Positions 32,565-42,397 of a stretch of 44,625 bases of DNA are shown one piece after another; positions within the stretch are counted from its first letter, which is position 1; every line of letters begins with the position of its first letter. Under the pieces are notes generated by a model. That model had not been told where the DNA came from, did not search any database, and saw only the letters and a list, made by a program, of their open reading frames with translations. A program made the position numbers and the translations under genes. Source of the DNA: Actinobacteria bacterium RBG_16_68_21 (GTDB lineage Bacteria; Actinomycetota; Acidimicrobiia; Spongiisociales; UBA11373); the NCBI GenBank assembly GCA_001767695.1, contig MELR01000013.1, positions 69,706-114,330 of the forward strand, given 5' to 3'.

Positions 32565-33152
32565 ATGGCGCACGAGGGCAACCGCCTTCTCCTCGGGGGA
32601 GGAATCGGCAGCGGCAAGACCGCGGCCGCATCGTGCTTCGCGGCCCTGGGGTCCCTCATCGTCTCCACCGACGACCTGGCTCGATCACTGCTCGTACCGG
32701 GCACCGTCGAGACCGGGCGAGTGATTGCCCGCTGGCCCGAGGTCGAGTCGTCCCCGGGGGTGATCGATCGGCGGATCCTGGGCCGCATCGTCTTCGCCGA
32801 TGGCGGGCTTCTCGCCGAGCTCGAGGCGATCGTCCACCCCGGGGTGGCGGCGCTGGTCAACGCCGCCGCCGATTCGCACCCGACCGAGGTCGTGATCGTC
32901 GAGATCCCGGTATTGCGCGACCTCCCCGGCCGCGGTTGGCCCTGGATCGTGGTGGATGCACCAGAGCCGATCCGGGTCGCCAGGGCGGCAGGAAGGGGCG
33001 TCTTCAGTGAGGCGGAGGTGCGTCAGGTGATGGAGCGCCAATCGACCCGCAGCGAGTGGCTGGCCGCGGCCACCTGGGTGATCGACAACAGCGGCGATCG
33101 CGAGCAGTTCGAAGAGCAGTGTCGGCGGGTGTGGGCGGCAATTGGCGATTAG
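32565..33152 (+). CDS. coaE: Dephospho-CoA kinase
   Basis: Last step of coenzyme A synthesis, 195 residues. The P-loop is GGGIGSGKTAA (about 11-21), followed by LIVSTDDLARSLL, which corresponds to the family's DxDxxAR substrate motif, and IVHPGV from the HP motif. WVIDNSGD near the C-terminus is the usual closing strand. It lacks the C-terminal UPF0157 domain fused to CoaE in mycobacteria. The stop codon lies inside a heptanucleotide repeat array, so the last four residues are encoded by the repeat. Confidence 0.92.
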   Translation: MAHEGNRLLLGGGIGSGKTAAASCFAALGSLIVSTDDLARSLLVPGTVETGRVIARWPEVESSPGVIDRRILGRIVFADGGLLAELEAIVHPGVAALVNAAADSHPTEVVIVEIPVLRDLPGRGWPWIVVDAPEPIRVARAAGRGVFSEAEVRQVMERQSTRSEWLAAATWVIDNSGDREQFEEQCRRVWAAIGD

Positions 33153-33167
33153 CAATTGGCGATTGGC
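33137..33167 (+). repeat. Heptanucleotide tandem repeat across the coaE stop
   Basis: Four consecutive 7-base units, GGCAATT, GGCGATT, AGCAATT, GGCGATT, then GGC: consensus RGCRATT. The coaE TAG is formed by the second and third units. Confidence 0.7.
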
Positions 33168-33203
33168 GCCTCGACCCACGCACCACCTCCGAGAGCGGTG
33201 TCC

Positions 33204-33227
33204 GGCAATTGCGAATTGCCACTTGCC
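33204..33227 (-). repeat. Second heptanucleotide block, opposite orientation
   Basis: Read on the minus strand: GGCAAGT, GGCAATT, CGCAATT, GCC, the same heptamer inverted relative to the first block 36 bases away. On the plus strand it contains the perfect inverted repeat GGCAATT-GCG-AATTGCC at 33204-33220. Confidence 0.65.
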
Positions 33228-33286
33228 CGGAATGCACGTTGTGACGAAGCGGCAGGACCGGCCGAAGACTCGTCACGGGCAGTCAC

Positions 33287-33292
33287 TACCGT
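33287..33292 (+). promoter_or_regulatory. -10 box, leaderless start of uvrB
   Basis: TACCGT, 6 bases before the ATG at 33299. No actinobacterial SOS box (GAAC-N4-GTTC) is seen nearby. Confidence 0.45.
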
Positions 33293-33298
33293 GGCCCG

Positions 33299-35311
33299 AT
33301 GCAGCCCTTCCGCGTGGTGTCCGACTTTTCCCCGGCCGGGGATCAGCCGGCCGCAGTGACCGCGCTCGCCGAGGGGGTCACCGCCGGTGAGAGATTCCAG
33401 ACGCTGCTCGGAATCACCGGGTCGGGCAAGTCGGCGACCGTCGCCTGGCTGATCGAGAAGGTGCAGCGACCCACCCTGGTGCTTGCCCCCAACAAGGCTC
33501 TGGCGGCGCAACTGGCCAACGAGTTCCGGCAGTTCTTCCCCGAGAACCGCGTGGAGTACTTCGTGTCCTACTACGACTACTACCAACCGGAGGCGTACCT
33601 CCCACAGAGCGACACCTACATCGAGAAGGACGCCACCGTCAACGACGAGATCGAAAGGCTGCGCCACGCCACCACCGCGGCGCTGCTCACCCGGCGGGAC
33701 GTGATCGTCGTCGCCTCGGTCTCGGCCATCTACGGGTTGGGTTCGCCGGAGCAATACGAGGGTCAGGTGCTCCGTCTGGTGCGCGGTGTCGAGTTTCCCC
33801 TCGGCGACGCGGTGCGGCGGCTGGTCGACATCCAATACGAGCGCAACGAAGTGAACCTGATCCGGGGGAAGTTCCGGCTGAAGGGCGACACCCTCGAGGT
33901 GATGCCCTCGTACGAAGAGACGATCACCAGGATCGAGTACTTCGGAGACGAAGTCGACCGCATCCTCGAGCTGAACCCGGTGACCGGTGAGGTCATCCAG
34001 GAGCTCGGCGAGGTGTGGATCTATCCGGCGACGCACTATGCCGCCACCGAAGAACGGATGCGGGTCGCCATCGAGGCGATCGAGATCGAAGCGGCCGATC
34101 GGCTGGCGGACCTGGAGGAGGCGGGCAAGCTCCTCGAGGCGCAGCGGCTGCGGATGCGGACCTCGTACGACCTGGAGATGATGCGCGAACTGGGGTACTG
34201 CAGCGGCATCGAGAACTACTCGCGCCACATCGACGGGCGCGCCCCCGGCGAGGCCCCCTACACCCTCGTCGACTACTTCCCCGACGACTTCCTCACCGTC
34301 GTCGACGAGAGCCACGTCACCATCCCCCAGCTGCACGGTCAGTTCGAGGGCGACCGCAGCCGCAAGGAGGTTCTGGTGGAGCACGGGTTCCGCCTTCCTT
34401 CGGCGATGGACAACCGTCCATTGCGATTCGACGAGTGGCTGGAGAAGACCGGTCAGGCGGTATTCCTCTCGGCGACGCCGTCTCCCTGGGAGCTCGAGCA
34501 CTCCGATCGCGTGGTCGAGCAGATCATCCGCCCCACGGGACTGGTGGATCCCGAGGTGATTGTCAAACCGACCAAGGGGCAGATCGACGACCTGCTCGAA
34601 GAGATCCGGCGCCGAGCCGAGAAGGACCAGCGGGTGCTGGTGACGACCCTCACCAAGAAGATGGCGGAGGATCTCACCGACTACCTGCTGGAGATGGGGG
34701 TGCGGGCCCGGTACCTGCACTCCGAGATCGACACCCTGGAGCGAGTGCAGATCCTCCGCGACCTGCGGCTCGGCGAGTTCGACGTGCTCGTCGGGATCAA
34801 TCTGCTGCGCGAGGGACTCGACCTCCCCGAGGTCGGACTGGTGGCGATTCTCGACGCCGACAAGGAGGGCTTCCTCAGGTCGGGTACCTCACTGATCCAG
34901 ACGATCGGACGGGCGGCGCGCAATGTCGACGGCCAGGTGTTGATGTACGCCGACTCGGTGACGGAATCCATGCGGCGGGCCATCAACGAGACCAATCGGC
35001 GGCGGGCGCGCCAGGTCGCCTTCAACACCGAGCACGGCATCGACCCGCAGACGATCCGCAAGAAGATCAGCGACATCCTCGAACTGATCCAGAGTCGCGA
35101 CGCCCCGGCGGTCGATCGCCGCCGGCGCGAGACACGAGAGCGGAAGACGATCGACCTCCCCGCCGACGACCTCTCCAGGCTGATCAGGAGCCTGGAGGAG
35201 GAGATGCGCGAGGCGGCCGCCGAGCTGCGCTTCGAGTATGCGGCGCGGCTGCGCGACGAGGTCAACGAGCTGAAACGGGAGCTGAAGGAAATGGCCCAGG
35301 CGACCGGCTGA
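33299..35311 (+). CDS. uvrB: Excinuclease ABC subunit B
   Basis: Damage-verifying helicase-like subunit of nucleotide excision repair, 670 residues. Walker A is [12 protein letters not shown] (about 38-49). The beta-hairpin region [12 protein letters not shown] (about 91-102) inserts between DNA strands and is intact. VVDESHVT is the DEAD-like Walker B, and [14 protein letters not shown] and QTIGRAARN are the later helicase motifs. The C-terminal UVR helix pair (about 625-670, [16 protein letters not shown]) binds UvrC. The start follows from TACCGT 6 bases upstream. Its 3' end faces tatA. Confidence 0.98.
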   Translation: MQPFRVVSDFSPAGDQPAAVTALAEGVTAGERFQTLLGITGSGKSATVAWLIEKVQRPTLVLAPNKALAAQLANEFRQFFPENRVEYFVSYYDYYQPEAYLPQSDTYIEKDATVNDEIERLRHATTAALLTRRDVIVVASVSAIYGLGSPEQYEGQVLRLVRGVEFPLGDAVRRLVDIQYERNEVNLIRGKFRLKGDTLEVMPSYEETITRIEYFGDEVDRILELNPVTGEVIQELGEVWIYPATHYAATEERMRVAIEAIEIEAADRLADLEEAGKLLEAQRLRMRTSYDLEMMRELGYCSGIENYSRHIDGRAPGEAPYTLVDYFPDDFLTVVDESHVTIPQLHGQFEGDRSRKEVLVEHGFRLPSAMDNRPLRFDEWLEKTGQAVFLSATPSPWELEHSDRVVEQIIRPTGLVDPEVIVKPTKGQIDDLLEEIRRRAEKDQRVLVTTLTKKMAEDLTDYLLEMGVRARYLHSEIDTLERVQILRDLRLGEFDVLVGINLLREGLDLPEVGLVAILDADKEGFLRSGTSLIQTIGRAARNVDGQVLMYADSVTESMRRAINETNRRRARQVAFNTEHGIDPQTIRKKISDILELIQSRDAPAVDRRRRETRERKTIDLPADDLSRLIRSLEEEMREAAAELRFEYAARLRDEVNELKRELKEMAQATG

Positions 35312-35323
35312 GCCGTCGTCATC

Positions 35324-35503
35324 CTAGGCGTCGGGAGGCGGATCCTCGTCGTCGGCGTCCATGCCCTCCTTGAGGCCATCTTTGAGGGCCCTGGCCGACT
35401 TTCCGATGGAACGGGCGAGTTCCGGGAGCTTCTTGGCGCCGAAGAGCAGCAGCAGGACGGCGAGTATGAGGATGATTTCCCCGGCGCCGATCTTTCCGAA
35501 CAA
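35324..35503 (-). CDS. tatA: Sec-independent translocase subunit TatA
   Basis: A 59-residue pore-forming component of the twin-arginine translocase. A single membrane helix ([15 protein letters not shown], about 7-21) is followed by the family's [18 protein letters not shown] amphipathic helix and an acidic tail ([10 protein letters not shown]). I chose TTG at 35503 because GAGGAGG lies six bases upstream. The gene is inserted in reverse orientation between uvrB and uvrA, with no tatB or tatC adjacent. Confidence 0.92.
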   Translation of the reverse strand: MFGKIGAGEIILILAVLLLLFGAKKLPELARSIGKSARALKDGLKEGMDADDEDPPPDA

Positions 35504-35615
35504 GTGCCGCCTCCTCGGTGGTGCAGGCGGAGTGTAGGCCAACGTGCTCCCTCGGCAGCTCCATCGGGTGGGCGAGGGCGAATCCCACGTCTGAAATTCC
35601 GACACTCCGGGGAAG

Positions 35616-35621
35616 TACAAT
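35616..35621 (+). promoter_or_regulatory. -10 box of uvrA
   Basis: TACAAT, a good consensus box, 28 bases upstream of the GTG at 35650 and 13 bases from an in-frame TTG at 35635. Confidence 0.5.
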
Positions 35622-35649
35622 CGCCGCTCTGCCGTTGGGGACGGGCACC

Positions 35650-38475
35650 GTGTCAGCCGAAACGATCGTCATAAGAGGGGCGCGCGAGCACAACCTCAAG
35701 AACGTCTCACTGGAGCTACCGCGCGGGCGGCTCATCGTGTTCACCGGCCTGTCGGGCTCGGGGAAATCCTCCCTGGCGTTCGACACCATCTATGCCGAGG
35801 GTCAGCGGCGCTACGTGGAAAGCCTCTCCGCATACGCCCGGCAGTTCCTCGGGCAGATGGAGAAGCCCAACGTCGAGTTCATCGAGGGGCTCTCGCCCGC
35901 GATCTCCATCGACCAGAAGACGGCGAGCAGGAATCCGCGATCGACGGTGGGCACCGTCACCGAGATCCACGACTACCTGCGTCTGCTCTTCGCCCGGATC
36001 GGCCTGCCCCATTGCCCCGACTGCGGGCGCCCGGTGGCCCGGCAGACCCCGCAGCAGATCGTCGACCAGATCCTCGAGCTGCCGGAAGGGACGCGGTTCT
36101 CCGTTCTCGCTCCGGTGGTGCGGGGCCGCAAGGGTGAGTATGAGGCCCTGCTCAAAGAGCTGGGCCGGGAGGGTTTCAGCCGCGCTCGCATCGACGGAGA
36201 GGTACGCGACCTCACCGAAGACATCAAGCTCGACCGGTACTTCCAGCACACCATCGAAGTGGTGGTCGACCGCCTGGTCGCCAAGGAGGGGATCCAGCGG
36301 CGGCTCACCGACTCTCTGGAGACCGCCTTGCGGCTCGCCGAGGGCGTGGCCATGGTGGACATCGTCGATAGCCCCACCCTGACCTTCAGCCAGCACCTGG
36401 CGTGCGAGCATTGCGGTCTCTCTTTCGACGAGCTGCAGCCGCGCAACTTCTCGTTCAACAGCCCGTACGGGGCGTGCGAGCAGTGCAGCGGCCTCGGGAC
36501 CCGGTTCCAGGTCGATTGGCAACTGGCCGTCCCCGACGACGACAAGTCGCTCGCCGAGGGAGCGATCACCCCGTGGATCGGCCGGCACCGCTCCTCGTAC
36601 TACCAGCGGGTCCTGGAGGGGGTCGCCGCCGAGGTCGGATTCTCCATGGACACCCCGTTCAAGAAGCTGTCCAAGAAGGCGCTCAAGGTCGTGCTCGAGG
36701 GATCGGGCGAGACGCCGATCACGGTCTCGTACGTCAACCGCTTCGGGCGCCAGCGCCGTTACCAGACGTCATACGAGGGGCTGATCCCCTGGTTGACCCG
36801 GCGTCACGAGGGAGCCGACTCGGAGAGCGCCCGGGAGATGTATCAGCAGTTCATGCGGCTGGTGCCCTGTGACGGCTGTGGGGGGGCGCGGCTCAATCGC
36901 GTGGCACTGGCGGTCACGGTGGGGGGAAGGAACATCCACGAGCTTTCCTCGCTGTCCCTGGGCGACACCCGGGCCGCCATCGCCGCCCTGGATCTCGATG
37001 AGCGCGACCGGACGATTGCCGAAGCAGTGCTCAAGGAGATCCAGGCGCGCCTCCAGTTCCTGCTCGACGTCGGGCTCGACTACCTGACCCTGGCGCGGGG
37101 AGCGGCCACCCTGGCCGGCGGGGAGGCGCAGCGAATCCGTCTCGCCACCCAGATCGGTTCGGGTCTTGTCGGAGTGCTCTACATCCTGGACGAGCCCTCG
37201 ATCGGCCTGCACCAGCGGGACAACCAGCGGCTGATCGAGACGCTGGTGAGGTTGCGCGACCTCGGTAACACCGTCCTCGTCGTGGAGCACGACGAGGAGA
37301 CGATTCGAGTGGCCGATCACATCGTCGACATCGGGCCGGGCGCCGGGGAGCACGGTGGGCGGATCGTCGCCGAGGGCACGGTCGCCGACATCACCGGGGA
37401 GCCGGCATCGATCACCGGCGACTACCTCGCCGGGAGACGGGCGATCGCGGTGCCGCCCACGAGGCGGATCGGTGACGGCCGGAACATCACCGTGGTCGGA
37501 GCCACCGAGAACAACCTGAAGGACCTCGAGGTCGCCTTCCCGTTGGGGATGTTCATCGCGGTGACGGGCGTTTCGGGGAGCGGCAAGTCGACCCTGGTGG
37601 AGGAGATCCTCGCCAAGGCACTCCACTTCGAGCTCTACCGCACCCGGGAGGTGCCCGGGCGGCATCGTCGCGTCGAGGGGATCCCCCAGATCGACAAGGC
37701 GATCGACATCGACCAGTCGCCGATCGGCCGCACCCCCCGCTCCAACCCCGCCACCTACACCAAGGTCTTCGACCGGATCAGGGCGCTATACGCCTCAGTC
37801 CCCGAGGCCAGGGCGCGCGGCTACCAGCCGGGACGATTCTCGTTCAACATCCCCGGGGGGCGGTGCGAGGCATGCAAGGGTGACGGGACCATCAAGATCG
37901 AGATGCACTTTCTCCCCGATGTGTACATCCCCTGCGAGCAGTGCAAGGGTCGCCGCTACAACCGGGAGACCCTGGAGATCCTGTGGAAGGGCCACTCCAT
38001 CTCCGACATTCTCGAGCTGTCGGTCGAGGAGGCCCTGGGCTTCTTCGAGAACCAACCGGGGATCTCCCGGGTGCTGCAGACGCTGTTCGATGTGGGCCTC
38101 GGGTACGTCCGCCTCGGCCAGCCGGCGCCGACGCTCTCCGGTGGGGAAGCACAACGGGTCAAGCTGGCATCTGAGTTGGGCAAGCGATCCACCGGGAGCA
38201 CCTTTTACATCCTCGACGAACCAACCACCGGGCTCCACTTCGAGGATGTCCGCAAGCTGCTCGGCGTCCTCCAGCGCCTGGTCGACGGGGGCAACACCGT
38301 GCTGGTGATCGAACACAACCTGGACGTGATCAAGTCCGCCGACTGGGTGATCGACCTCGGACCCGAGGGCGGCGACGAGGGCGGAAGGATCGTCGCCCAG
38401 GGTCCTCCGGAGGCGATCGGAGCGGTGAGCGAGTCGTACACGGGGAAGTTCCTGAGGGAGGTTCTCGCCGGGTGA
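35650..38475 (+). CDS. uvrA: Excinuclease ABC subunit A
   Basis: Damage-recognition ATPase of nucleotide excision repair, 941 residues, of the ABC type with two nucleotide-binding domains. First Walker [14 protein letters not shown] (about 32-44); second: [13 protein letters not shown] (about 640). Signature sequences are [18 protein letters not shown] and [16 protein letters not shown], each followed by [14 protein letters not shown]. Zinc-finger cysteines appear in CEHCG...CEQCSG and CEACKGDG...CEQCKGRR. I use the GTG at 35650, since the TACAAT box and the usual N-terminus ([15 protein letters not shown]) agree; a TTG at 35635 would add five residues. The stop overlaps the methyltransferase start (GTGA). 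Confidence 0.97.
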   Translation: MSAETIVIRGAREHNLKNVSLELPRGRLIVFTGLSGSGKSSLAFDTIYAEGQRRYVESLSAYARQFLGQMEKPNVEFIEGLSPAISIDQKTASRNPRSTVGTVTEIHDYLRLLFARIGLPHCPDCGRPVARQTPQQIVDQILELPEGTRFSVLAPVVRGRKGEYEALLKELGREGFSRARIDGEVRDLTEDIKLDRYFQHTIEVVVDRLVAKEGIQRRLTDSLETALRLAEGVAMVDIVDSPTLTFSQHLACEHCGLSFDELQPRNFSFNSPYGACEQCSGLGTRFQVDWQLAVPDDDKSLAEGAITPWIGRHRSSYYQRVLEGVAAEVGFSMDTPFKKLSKKALKVVLEGSGETPITVSYVNRFGRQRRYQTSYEGLIPWLTRRHEGADSESAREMYQQFMRLVPCDGCGGARLNRVALAVTVGGRNIHELSSLSLGDTRAAIAALDLDERDRTIAEAVLKEIQARLQFLLDVGLDYLTLARGAATLAGGEAQRIRLATQIGSGLVGVLYILDEPSIGLHQRDNQRLIETLVRLRDLGNTVLVVEHDEETIRVADHIVDIGPGAGEHGGRIVAEGTVADITGEPASITGDYLAGRRAIAVPPTRRIGDGRNITVVGATENNLKDLEVAFPLGMFIAVTGVSGSGKSTLVEEILAKALHFELYRTREVPGRHRRVEGIPQIDKAIDIDQSPIGRTPRSNPATYTKVFDRIRALYASVPEARARGYQPGRFSFNIPGGRCEACKGDGTIKIEMHFLPDVYIPCEQCKGRRYNRETLEILWKGHSISDILELSVEEALGFFENQPGISRVLQTLFDVGLGYVRLGQPAPTLSGGEAQRVKLASELGKRSTGSTFYILDEPTTGLHFEDVRKLLGVLQRLVDGGNTVLVIEHNLDVIKSADWVIDLGPEGGDEGGRIVAQGPPEAIGAVSESYTGKFLREVLAG

Positions 38476-39182
38476 GCGGCTGGAGCGACGACCTTGCCGA
38501 GTGGTGGCTCGCCGAGGTGCGGGGCGACCCCGCCTACGAGCTGGAGGTGCTGCCGCTGGCGATGGAGCTCCTCCGACCCGAGCCGGGCAGGACCTACCTC
38601 GACCTGGGGTGTGGCGAGGGGAGCCTGCTGCGGCGGGTCCGCGCCGCCGGCGCGGATGCCCTCGGCGTCGACCTGTCCGCGCGGTTGGCGGCTGCCGCCA
38701 GGGCGGCAGCCCCCACCATCGTGGGTCGCCTGCCGGAGCTCTCCTTTGTTCGCGATCGTGCGGTGGACGGCGTCACCACCGTGCTGGTCCTGGAGCACCT
38801 CGATGAACCGGAGATCCTGATCGCCGAGGCGGCACGGGTGACGGTGCCCGGTGGGGTGTTCGCGTTGGTGGTCAACCATCCGGTGCTGACCGCGCCGGGG
38901 TCGGCTCCGGTGGTCGATCCTGAGGATGGGGAGGCGCTGTGGCGCTGGGGCGACTACCTCGGCTCGGGGTTCACGGAGGAGCCGGCCGGCGATCACGGAT
39001 CCATCCGGTTCCATCACCGCACGATTGCCCAGTTGCTCACCTCGGCCGCCGGTCATGGGTGGAGCCTCGACGTGCTCATCGAGCGGGGCATGGACCGGGA
39101 ACGGGCCCATGCCGATCCATTGCTGGCGGTGCAGCGAGGCATCCCGCGGCTGCTCGGAGTGCGCTGGGTGCGCCAACCGTAG
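38472..39182 (+). CDS. SAM-dependent methyltransferase, class I
   Basis: A 236-residue protein with a Rossmann-type SAM-binding fold: motif [15 protein letters not shown] (about 43-56), an acidic end of strand 2 in GVDLS, and a later strand [13 protein letters not shown], the usual motif of methyltransferase family 11. The substrate is unknown; small-molecule, lipid or protein substrates are all possible. The GTG start at 38472 overlaps the uvrA stop as GTGA, so it is translationally coupled to uvrA. That coupling is unusual enough to suggest, but not prove, a DNA-damage-related role. uvrC downstream has its own -10 box. Confidence 0.85.
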   Translation: MSGWSDDLAEWWLAEVRGDPAYELEVLPLAMELLRPEPGRTYLDLGCGEGSLLRRVRAAGADALGVDLSARLAAAARAAAPTIVGRLPELSFVRDRAVDGVTTVLVLEHLDEPEILIAEAARVTVPGGVFALVVNHPVLTAPGSAPVVDPEDGEALWRWGDYLGSGFTEEPAGDHGSIRFHHRTIAQLLTSAAGHGWSLDVLIERGMDRERAHADPLLAVQRGIPRLLGVRWVRQP

Positions 39183-39226
39183 TCCCGGAGATCACCCGGG
39201 ACCGGTGGGCGGCGACCCGCCGCTCG

Positions 39227-39232
39227 TACACT
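39227..39232 (+). promoter_or_regulatory. -10 box, leaderless start of uvrC
   Basis: TACACT, 6 bases before the ATG at 39239. Confidence 0.5.
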
Positions 39233-39238
39233 CGACGC

Positions 39239-41095
39239 ATGGTCGCCAAGCCCGCCCCCGCGGAGATCCCGGAGAGCCCCGGGGCGTATATGTTCCGCGA
39301 TCATCACGGCGCCGTCCTCTACGCCGGCAAGGCGAAGTCCCTGCGTTCTCGGGTGAACAGCTACTTTGCGCGCGAGTTGGCGCCGCGCACCCGGGCGATG
39401 GTGGACGCCGCCGACACCGTGGAGTGGATCGTGACCGACACCGAGGTAGAAGCGCTGCTCCTCGAGTACGGGCTGATCCAGAAGCACAAGCCGCGCTTCA
39501 ACATCCGGTTGCGCGATGACAAGTCCTACCCGTACCTGGCCATAACCCGCTCGGAAGAGTGGCCCCGGGCCACGGTGATGCGGGGCAAGCGGCGGCGGGG
39601 TAACCAGTACTTCGGTCCGTACGGTCACGCCTACGCGATCCGTCAGACGCTCGACCTGCTGCTGCGCACCTTCCCGGTGCGCACCTGTACCAACGCCAAG
39701 TTCGGTCGGCACGCCCGGGCGGGGCGGCCCTGCCTTCTCTTCCACATCGAGCGGTGTTCCGGTCCCTGCGTCGGTGAAGTCACTCCCGAGGCGTATCAGG
39801 TACACGTCGACGGTCTCGCCGACTTCCTCAACGGGCGGAGCGAGGAGATAGTCGACTCGTTGCGGAAGGAGATGCAGGAGGCGTCGGCCGCACTCGAGTA
39901 CGAGCGGGCGGCCCGGGTGCGCGACCGCCTCGGCGCGGTCGAGCGGGCGATGGCGAAGCAGGAGATCGCCTCGACAGCCAAGGAGGACTTCGACCTCCTC
40001 GCCATCGAGGAGGATGACCTCGAGGCATCGTTGGTCGTGCTCTCGGTGCGCAACGGCCGCGTCACGGGCCGGATCGCGTCGATCGTGGACAAGGTGGAGG
40101 AGGTGACCACACCGGAGCTGATCGGTCGGATGCTCCGCGAGTTGTACGGGGATGATCGGCCCCCGGGCGAGGTATTGGTGCAGGGACTCCCCGATGAGCC
40201 GAAGGTGTGGGAGGAGTGGCTGGAGAGACGCCGGGAAGCGAGCGTATCCCTGCGGGTGCCGCAGCGAGGGGTGAAGCGTCGCCTCCTGGAGACGGCCCAG
40301 GCGAACGCCCGCGAGGAGTTCGGGAGGCATCGGCTGCGTCGGGCGGGCGACCACAACGCCCGCGCCAGGGCGCTGCGCAGCCTTCAGGAGGTGCTCGATC
40401 TCCCCGAGCCCCCGCTGCGGATCGAGGCCTACGACATCTCGACGATCCAGGGAACCGACACCGTCGGCTCGATGGTGGTGATGGAGGACGGGCTGCCCAA
40501 GCGCGGCCAATACCGGCGTTTCAGGATCACAGGGGTCGTCGGTCAGGACGACTTCGCCTCGATGGAAGAGGTGCTCACCCGGCGCCTCAGCGCCTACCTT
40601 CGGGAGCGGGCACGCCCCATCGAGGAGCGAGACAAGTTCGCCTACCCGCCGTCGCTCCTCCTCGTCGACGGTGGTGCCGGGCAGTTGTCCCGTGCCGTGA
40701 AAGTCGTGGACTCGCTCGGTCTGGAGATCCCGGTGGCCGGTCTGGCGAAGCGCATGGAGGAGGTATACCTGCCGGGACGAGCCGAGCCGGTCAGGATCCC
40801 CCGGGGTGAAGAGGCGCTGTTCCTGCTCCAACAGGTGCGGGACGAGGCGCACCGCTTCGCGCTCAGCTACCACAGATCTCTGCGGGGCCGTCGTATGGTT
40901 GACTCCATCCTCGACGGGGTCCCCGGTATCGGCCCCGAACGGAAGAAGGCTCTCGTGCGGAAGTTCGGGTCGGTGAAGCGGATGAGGGAGGCTTCGGTGG
41001 AGGAATTGGCGTCGGTGGTGCCCGCCGCAGTGGCCGGGCAACTCCACCAGCGACTTCATGCAGCGGGCAGTGCGGTCGGCGCCGTATCCGACTGA
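39239..41095 (+). CDS. uvrC: Excinuclease ABC subunit C
   Basis: Dual-incision nuclease of excision repair, 618 residues. The GIY-YIG domain (about 10-95) has GAYMFRDHHGAVLYAGKAKSL and EALLLEYGLIQKHKPRFN. A cysteine-containing stretch (RPCLLFHIERCSGPC) follows, then a UVR helix pair (about 200-240), the RNase H-like second nuclease (EAYDISTIQGTDTVGSMVV, LLVDGGAGQL) and a C-terminal double helix-hairpin-helix (VPGIGPERKKALV). All key motifs are intact. The ATG at 39239 follows from TACACT 6 bases upstream. The 3' end overlaps the alkyltransferase gene by 38 bases. Confidence 0.97.
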   Translation: MVAKPAPAEIPESPGAYMFRDHHGAVLYAGKAKSLRSRVNSYFARELAPRTRAMVDAADTVEWIVTDTEVEALLLEYGLIQKHKPRFNIRLRDDKSYPYLAITRSEEWPRATVMRGKRRRGNQYFGPYGHAYAIRQTLDLLLRTFPVRTCTNAKFGRHARAGRPCLLFHIERCSGPCVGEVTPEAYQVHVDGLADFLNGRSEEIVDSLRKEMQEASAALEYERAARVRDRLGAVERAMAKQEIASTAKEDFDLLAIEEDDLEASLVVLSVRNGRVTGRIASIVDKVEEVTTPELIGRMLRELYGDDRPPGEVLVQGLPDEPKVWEEWLERRREASVSLRVPQRGVKRRLLETAQANAREEFGRHRLRRAGDHNARARALRSLQEVLDLPEPPLRIEAYDISTIQGTDTVGSMVVMEDGLPKRGQYRRFRITGVVGQDDFASMEEVLTRRLSAYLRERARPIEERDKFAYPPSLLLVDGGAGQLSRAVKVVDSLGLEIPVAGLAKRMEEVYLPGRAEPVRIPRGEEALFLLQQVRDEAHRFALSYHRSLRGRRMVDSILDGVPGIGPERKKALVRKFGSVKRMREASVEELASVVPAAVAGQLHQRLHAAGSAVGAVSD

Positions 41096-41540
41096 GTGGG
41101 GGCCGGGGTGGGTTTGCTGGGACCCCACCGGGATCGTCCACATCGATCTCCCGGGTGCGGTGCGGCCCGCCGCCGACAACCACACGATCCCACCCGAGGT
41201 CTCTGCGCTGTGCGCGTCGTTGGAGGCCTATTTCGCCGGGATCGGCGAGCTCCCCGCTGCCCCGGGGCTCGTGGCGCGGGCCGGTACGACACCCTGGCGC
41301 GCTGCGGTCTACCGGATCGTGAGCGCGATCGTGACCGGGACGACCATGACCTACACCGAGGTCGCCGCCGCCGCCGCGCGGCCGGGAGCCGCCCGTGCGG
41401 TGGGAGCCGCCATGGCGGCGAACCCCTTTGCCCCGGTGATCCCATGTCACCGGGTCGTCGGATCGGACGGCTCGCTCCGCGGGTATCGCGGGGGGGTGGC
41501 CATGAAGCAGCGCCTGTTGGCCATGGAGGGATCTCCGTGA
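41058..41540 (+). CDS. ogt: Methylated-DNA--protein-cysteine methyltransferase (Ogt/MGMT type)
   Basis: Suicide repair protein that transfers O6-alkyl groups from guanine to its own cysteine, 160 residues. The active-site motif is PVIPCHRVVGSDGSLRGY, with the acceptor cysteine in PCHRV. Upstream, TPWRAAVYRIVSAI and TMTYTEVAAAAARP form the DNA-binding helix-turn-helix, and AVGAAMAANPF the arginine-finger-like helix and asparagine hinge. The start at 41058 lies inside uvrC, and no better one is evident. It has no AdaA-type metal domain. It is coupled to uvrC upstream and rapZ downstream (GTGA), so three repair and regulatory genes share one message. Confidence 0.92.
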   Translation: MQRAVRSAPYPTEWGPGWVCWDPTGIVHIDLPGAVRPAADNHTIPPEVSALCASLEAYFAGIGELPAAPGLVARAGTTPWRAAVYRIVSAIVTGTTMTYTEVAAAAARPGAARAVGAAMAANPFAPVIPCHRVVGSDGSLRGYRGGVAMKQRLLAMEGSP

Positions 41541-42397
41541 ACGAGGCATCGCGGCTTGCCATAGTCACCGGGATGTCCGGGGCCGGTCGCTCCCACGCGG
41601 CCCGGGCGCTCGAGGACCTCGGCTTCTTCGTAGTGGACAACCTCCCCGCCGACCTGATCGGAGACGTCGTGTCCAAGGCCAGCTCGCCGAGCGCGCCGCG
41701 GCCGCGCATCGGCGTGGTGGTCGACGTGCGCAGCGGCATGCAGTTCGCCGCGCTCGACGACGCCCTGCGGCGTCTCGGCGAGAGCGGTGTGCCGACGACT
41801 GTGCTCTTTCTCGATGCCTCGGACGACGCGCTCATCGCCCGGTTCGAGGAGACCCGCCGGCCGCACCCGGTGGCGGCGGGCAGCATTGCCGAGTCGATTG
41901 CCGCCGAGCGGAGCATCCTCGATGAGGTGCGCGGCATCGCCGACCTCATCATCGACACCACCGACCTCAACGTGCACGAGTTGCGCGAGGCGATCACCGA
42001 TGCCTTCGGGGAGAGGGACAGGTCGATGCAGGTCTCGGTGGTTTCCTTCGGTTTCAAGAACGGTGTGCCCCGGGTCGTCGATCTGGTCTACGACGTGAGG
42101 TTCCTCCCCAACCCGCACTGGGTGCCCGAGCTGCGGCCGCTGACCGGCCTCGACACCGCGGTGCGTGATCACGTGTTCAGGACGCCGGACGCGGAGGAGT
42201 TTCTCGAGCACACCGAGGAGATGCTCGCGTTCCTCCTCCCCAGGTACGCCGCCGAGGGGAGGAGCTACCTGACCATCGGCGTCGGCTGTACCGGAGGGAG
42301 GCATCGCTCCGTTGCCATCGCCGAGGCGCTCGGTGAGTGGCTGCGAGCGCGTGGGGATGTCGACGTCACCGTACGGCACCGCGACGTCACTTCATGA
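41537..42397 (+). CDS. rapZ: RapZ/YvcJ-family P-loop protein
   Basis: A 286-residue nucleotide-binding protein. The N-terminal domain has the P-loop GMSGAGRSHAARALEDLG (about 12-29) and FVVDNLP, and the C-terminal domain ends with GVGCTGGRHRSVAIAE, the family hallmark. In E. coli RapZ controls glmS via small RNAs; in Gram-positives the orthologue YvcJ is a GTPase of unclear role. The GTG at 41537 overlaps the ogt stop (GTGA), and the stop overlaps yvcK (ATGA). The rapZ-yvcK pairing is widespread. Confidence 0.95.
   Translation: MNEASRLAIVTGMSGAGRSHAARALEDLGFFVVDNLPADLIGDVVSKASSPSAPRPRIGVVVDVRSGMQFAALDDALRRLGESGVPTTVLFLDASDDALIARFEETRRPHPVAAGSIAESIAAERSILDEVRGIADLIIDTTDLNVHELREAITDAFGERDRSMQVSVVSFGFKNGVPRVVDLVYDVRFLPNPHWVPELRPLTGLDTAVRDHVFRTPDAEEFLEHTEEMLAFLLPRYAAEGRSYLTIGVGCTGGRHRSVAIAEALGEWLRARGDVDVTVRHRDVTS

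Noticed and set aside
33137-33227. CRISPR array or MITE
   Set aside because: The repeat unit is only 7 bases with no spacers, and there are no transposase remnants or flanking target duplications.
33228-33298. SOS (LexA) box upstream of uvrB
   Set aside because: I looked for GAAC-N4-GTTC type sites before uvrB, uvrA and uvrC and found none.
39053-41185. 710-codon minus-strand open frame opposite uvrC
   Set aside because: Antisense shadow of uvrC, which has every expected motif.
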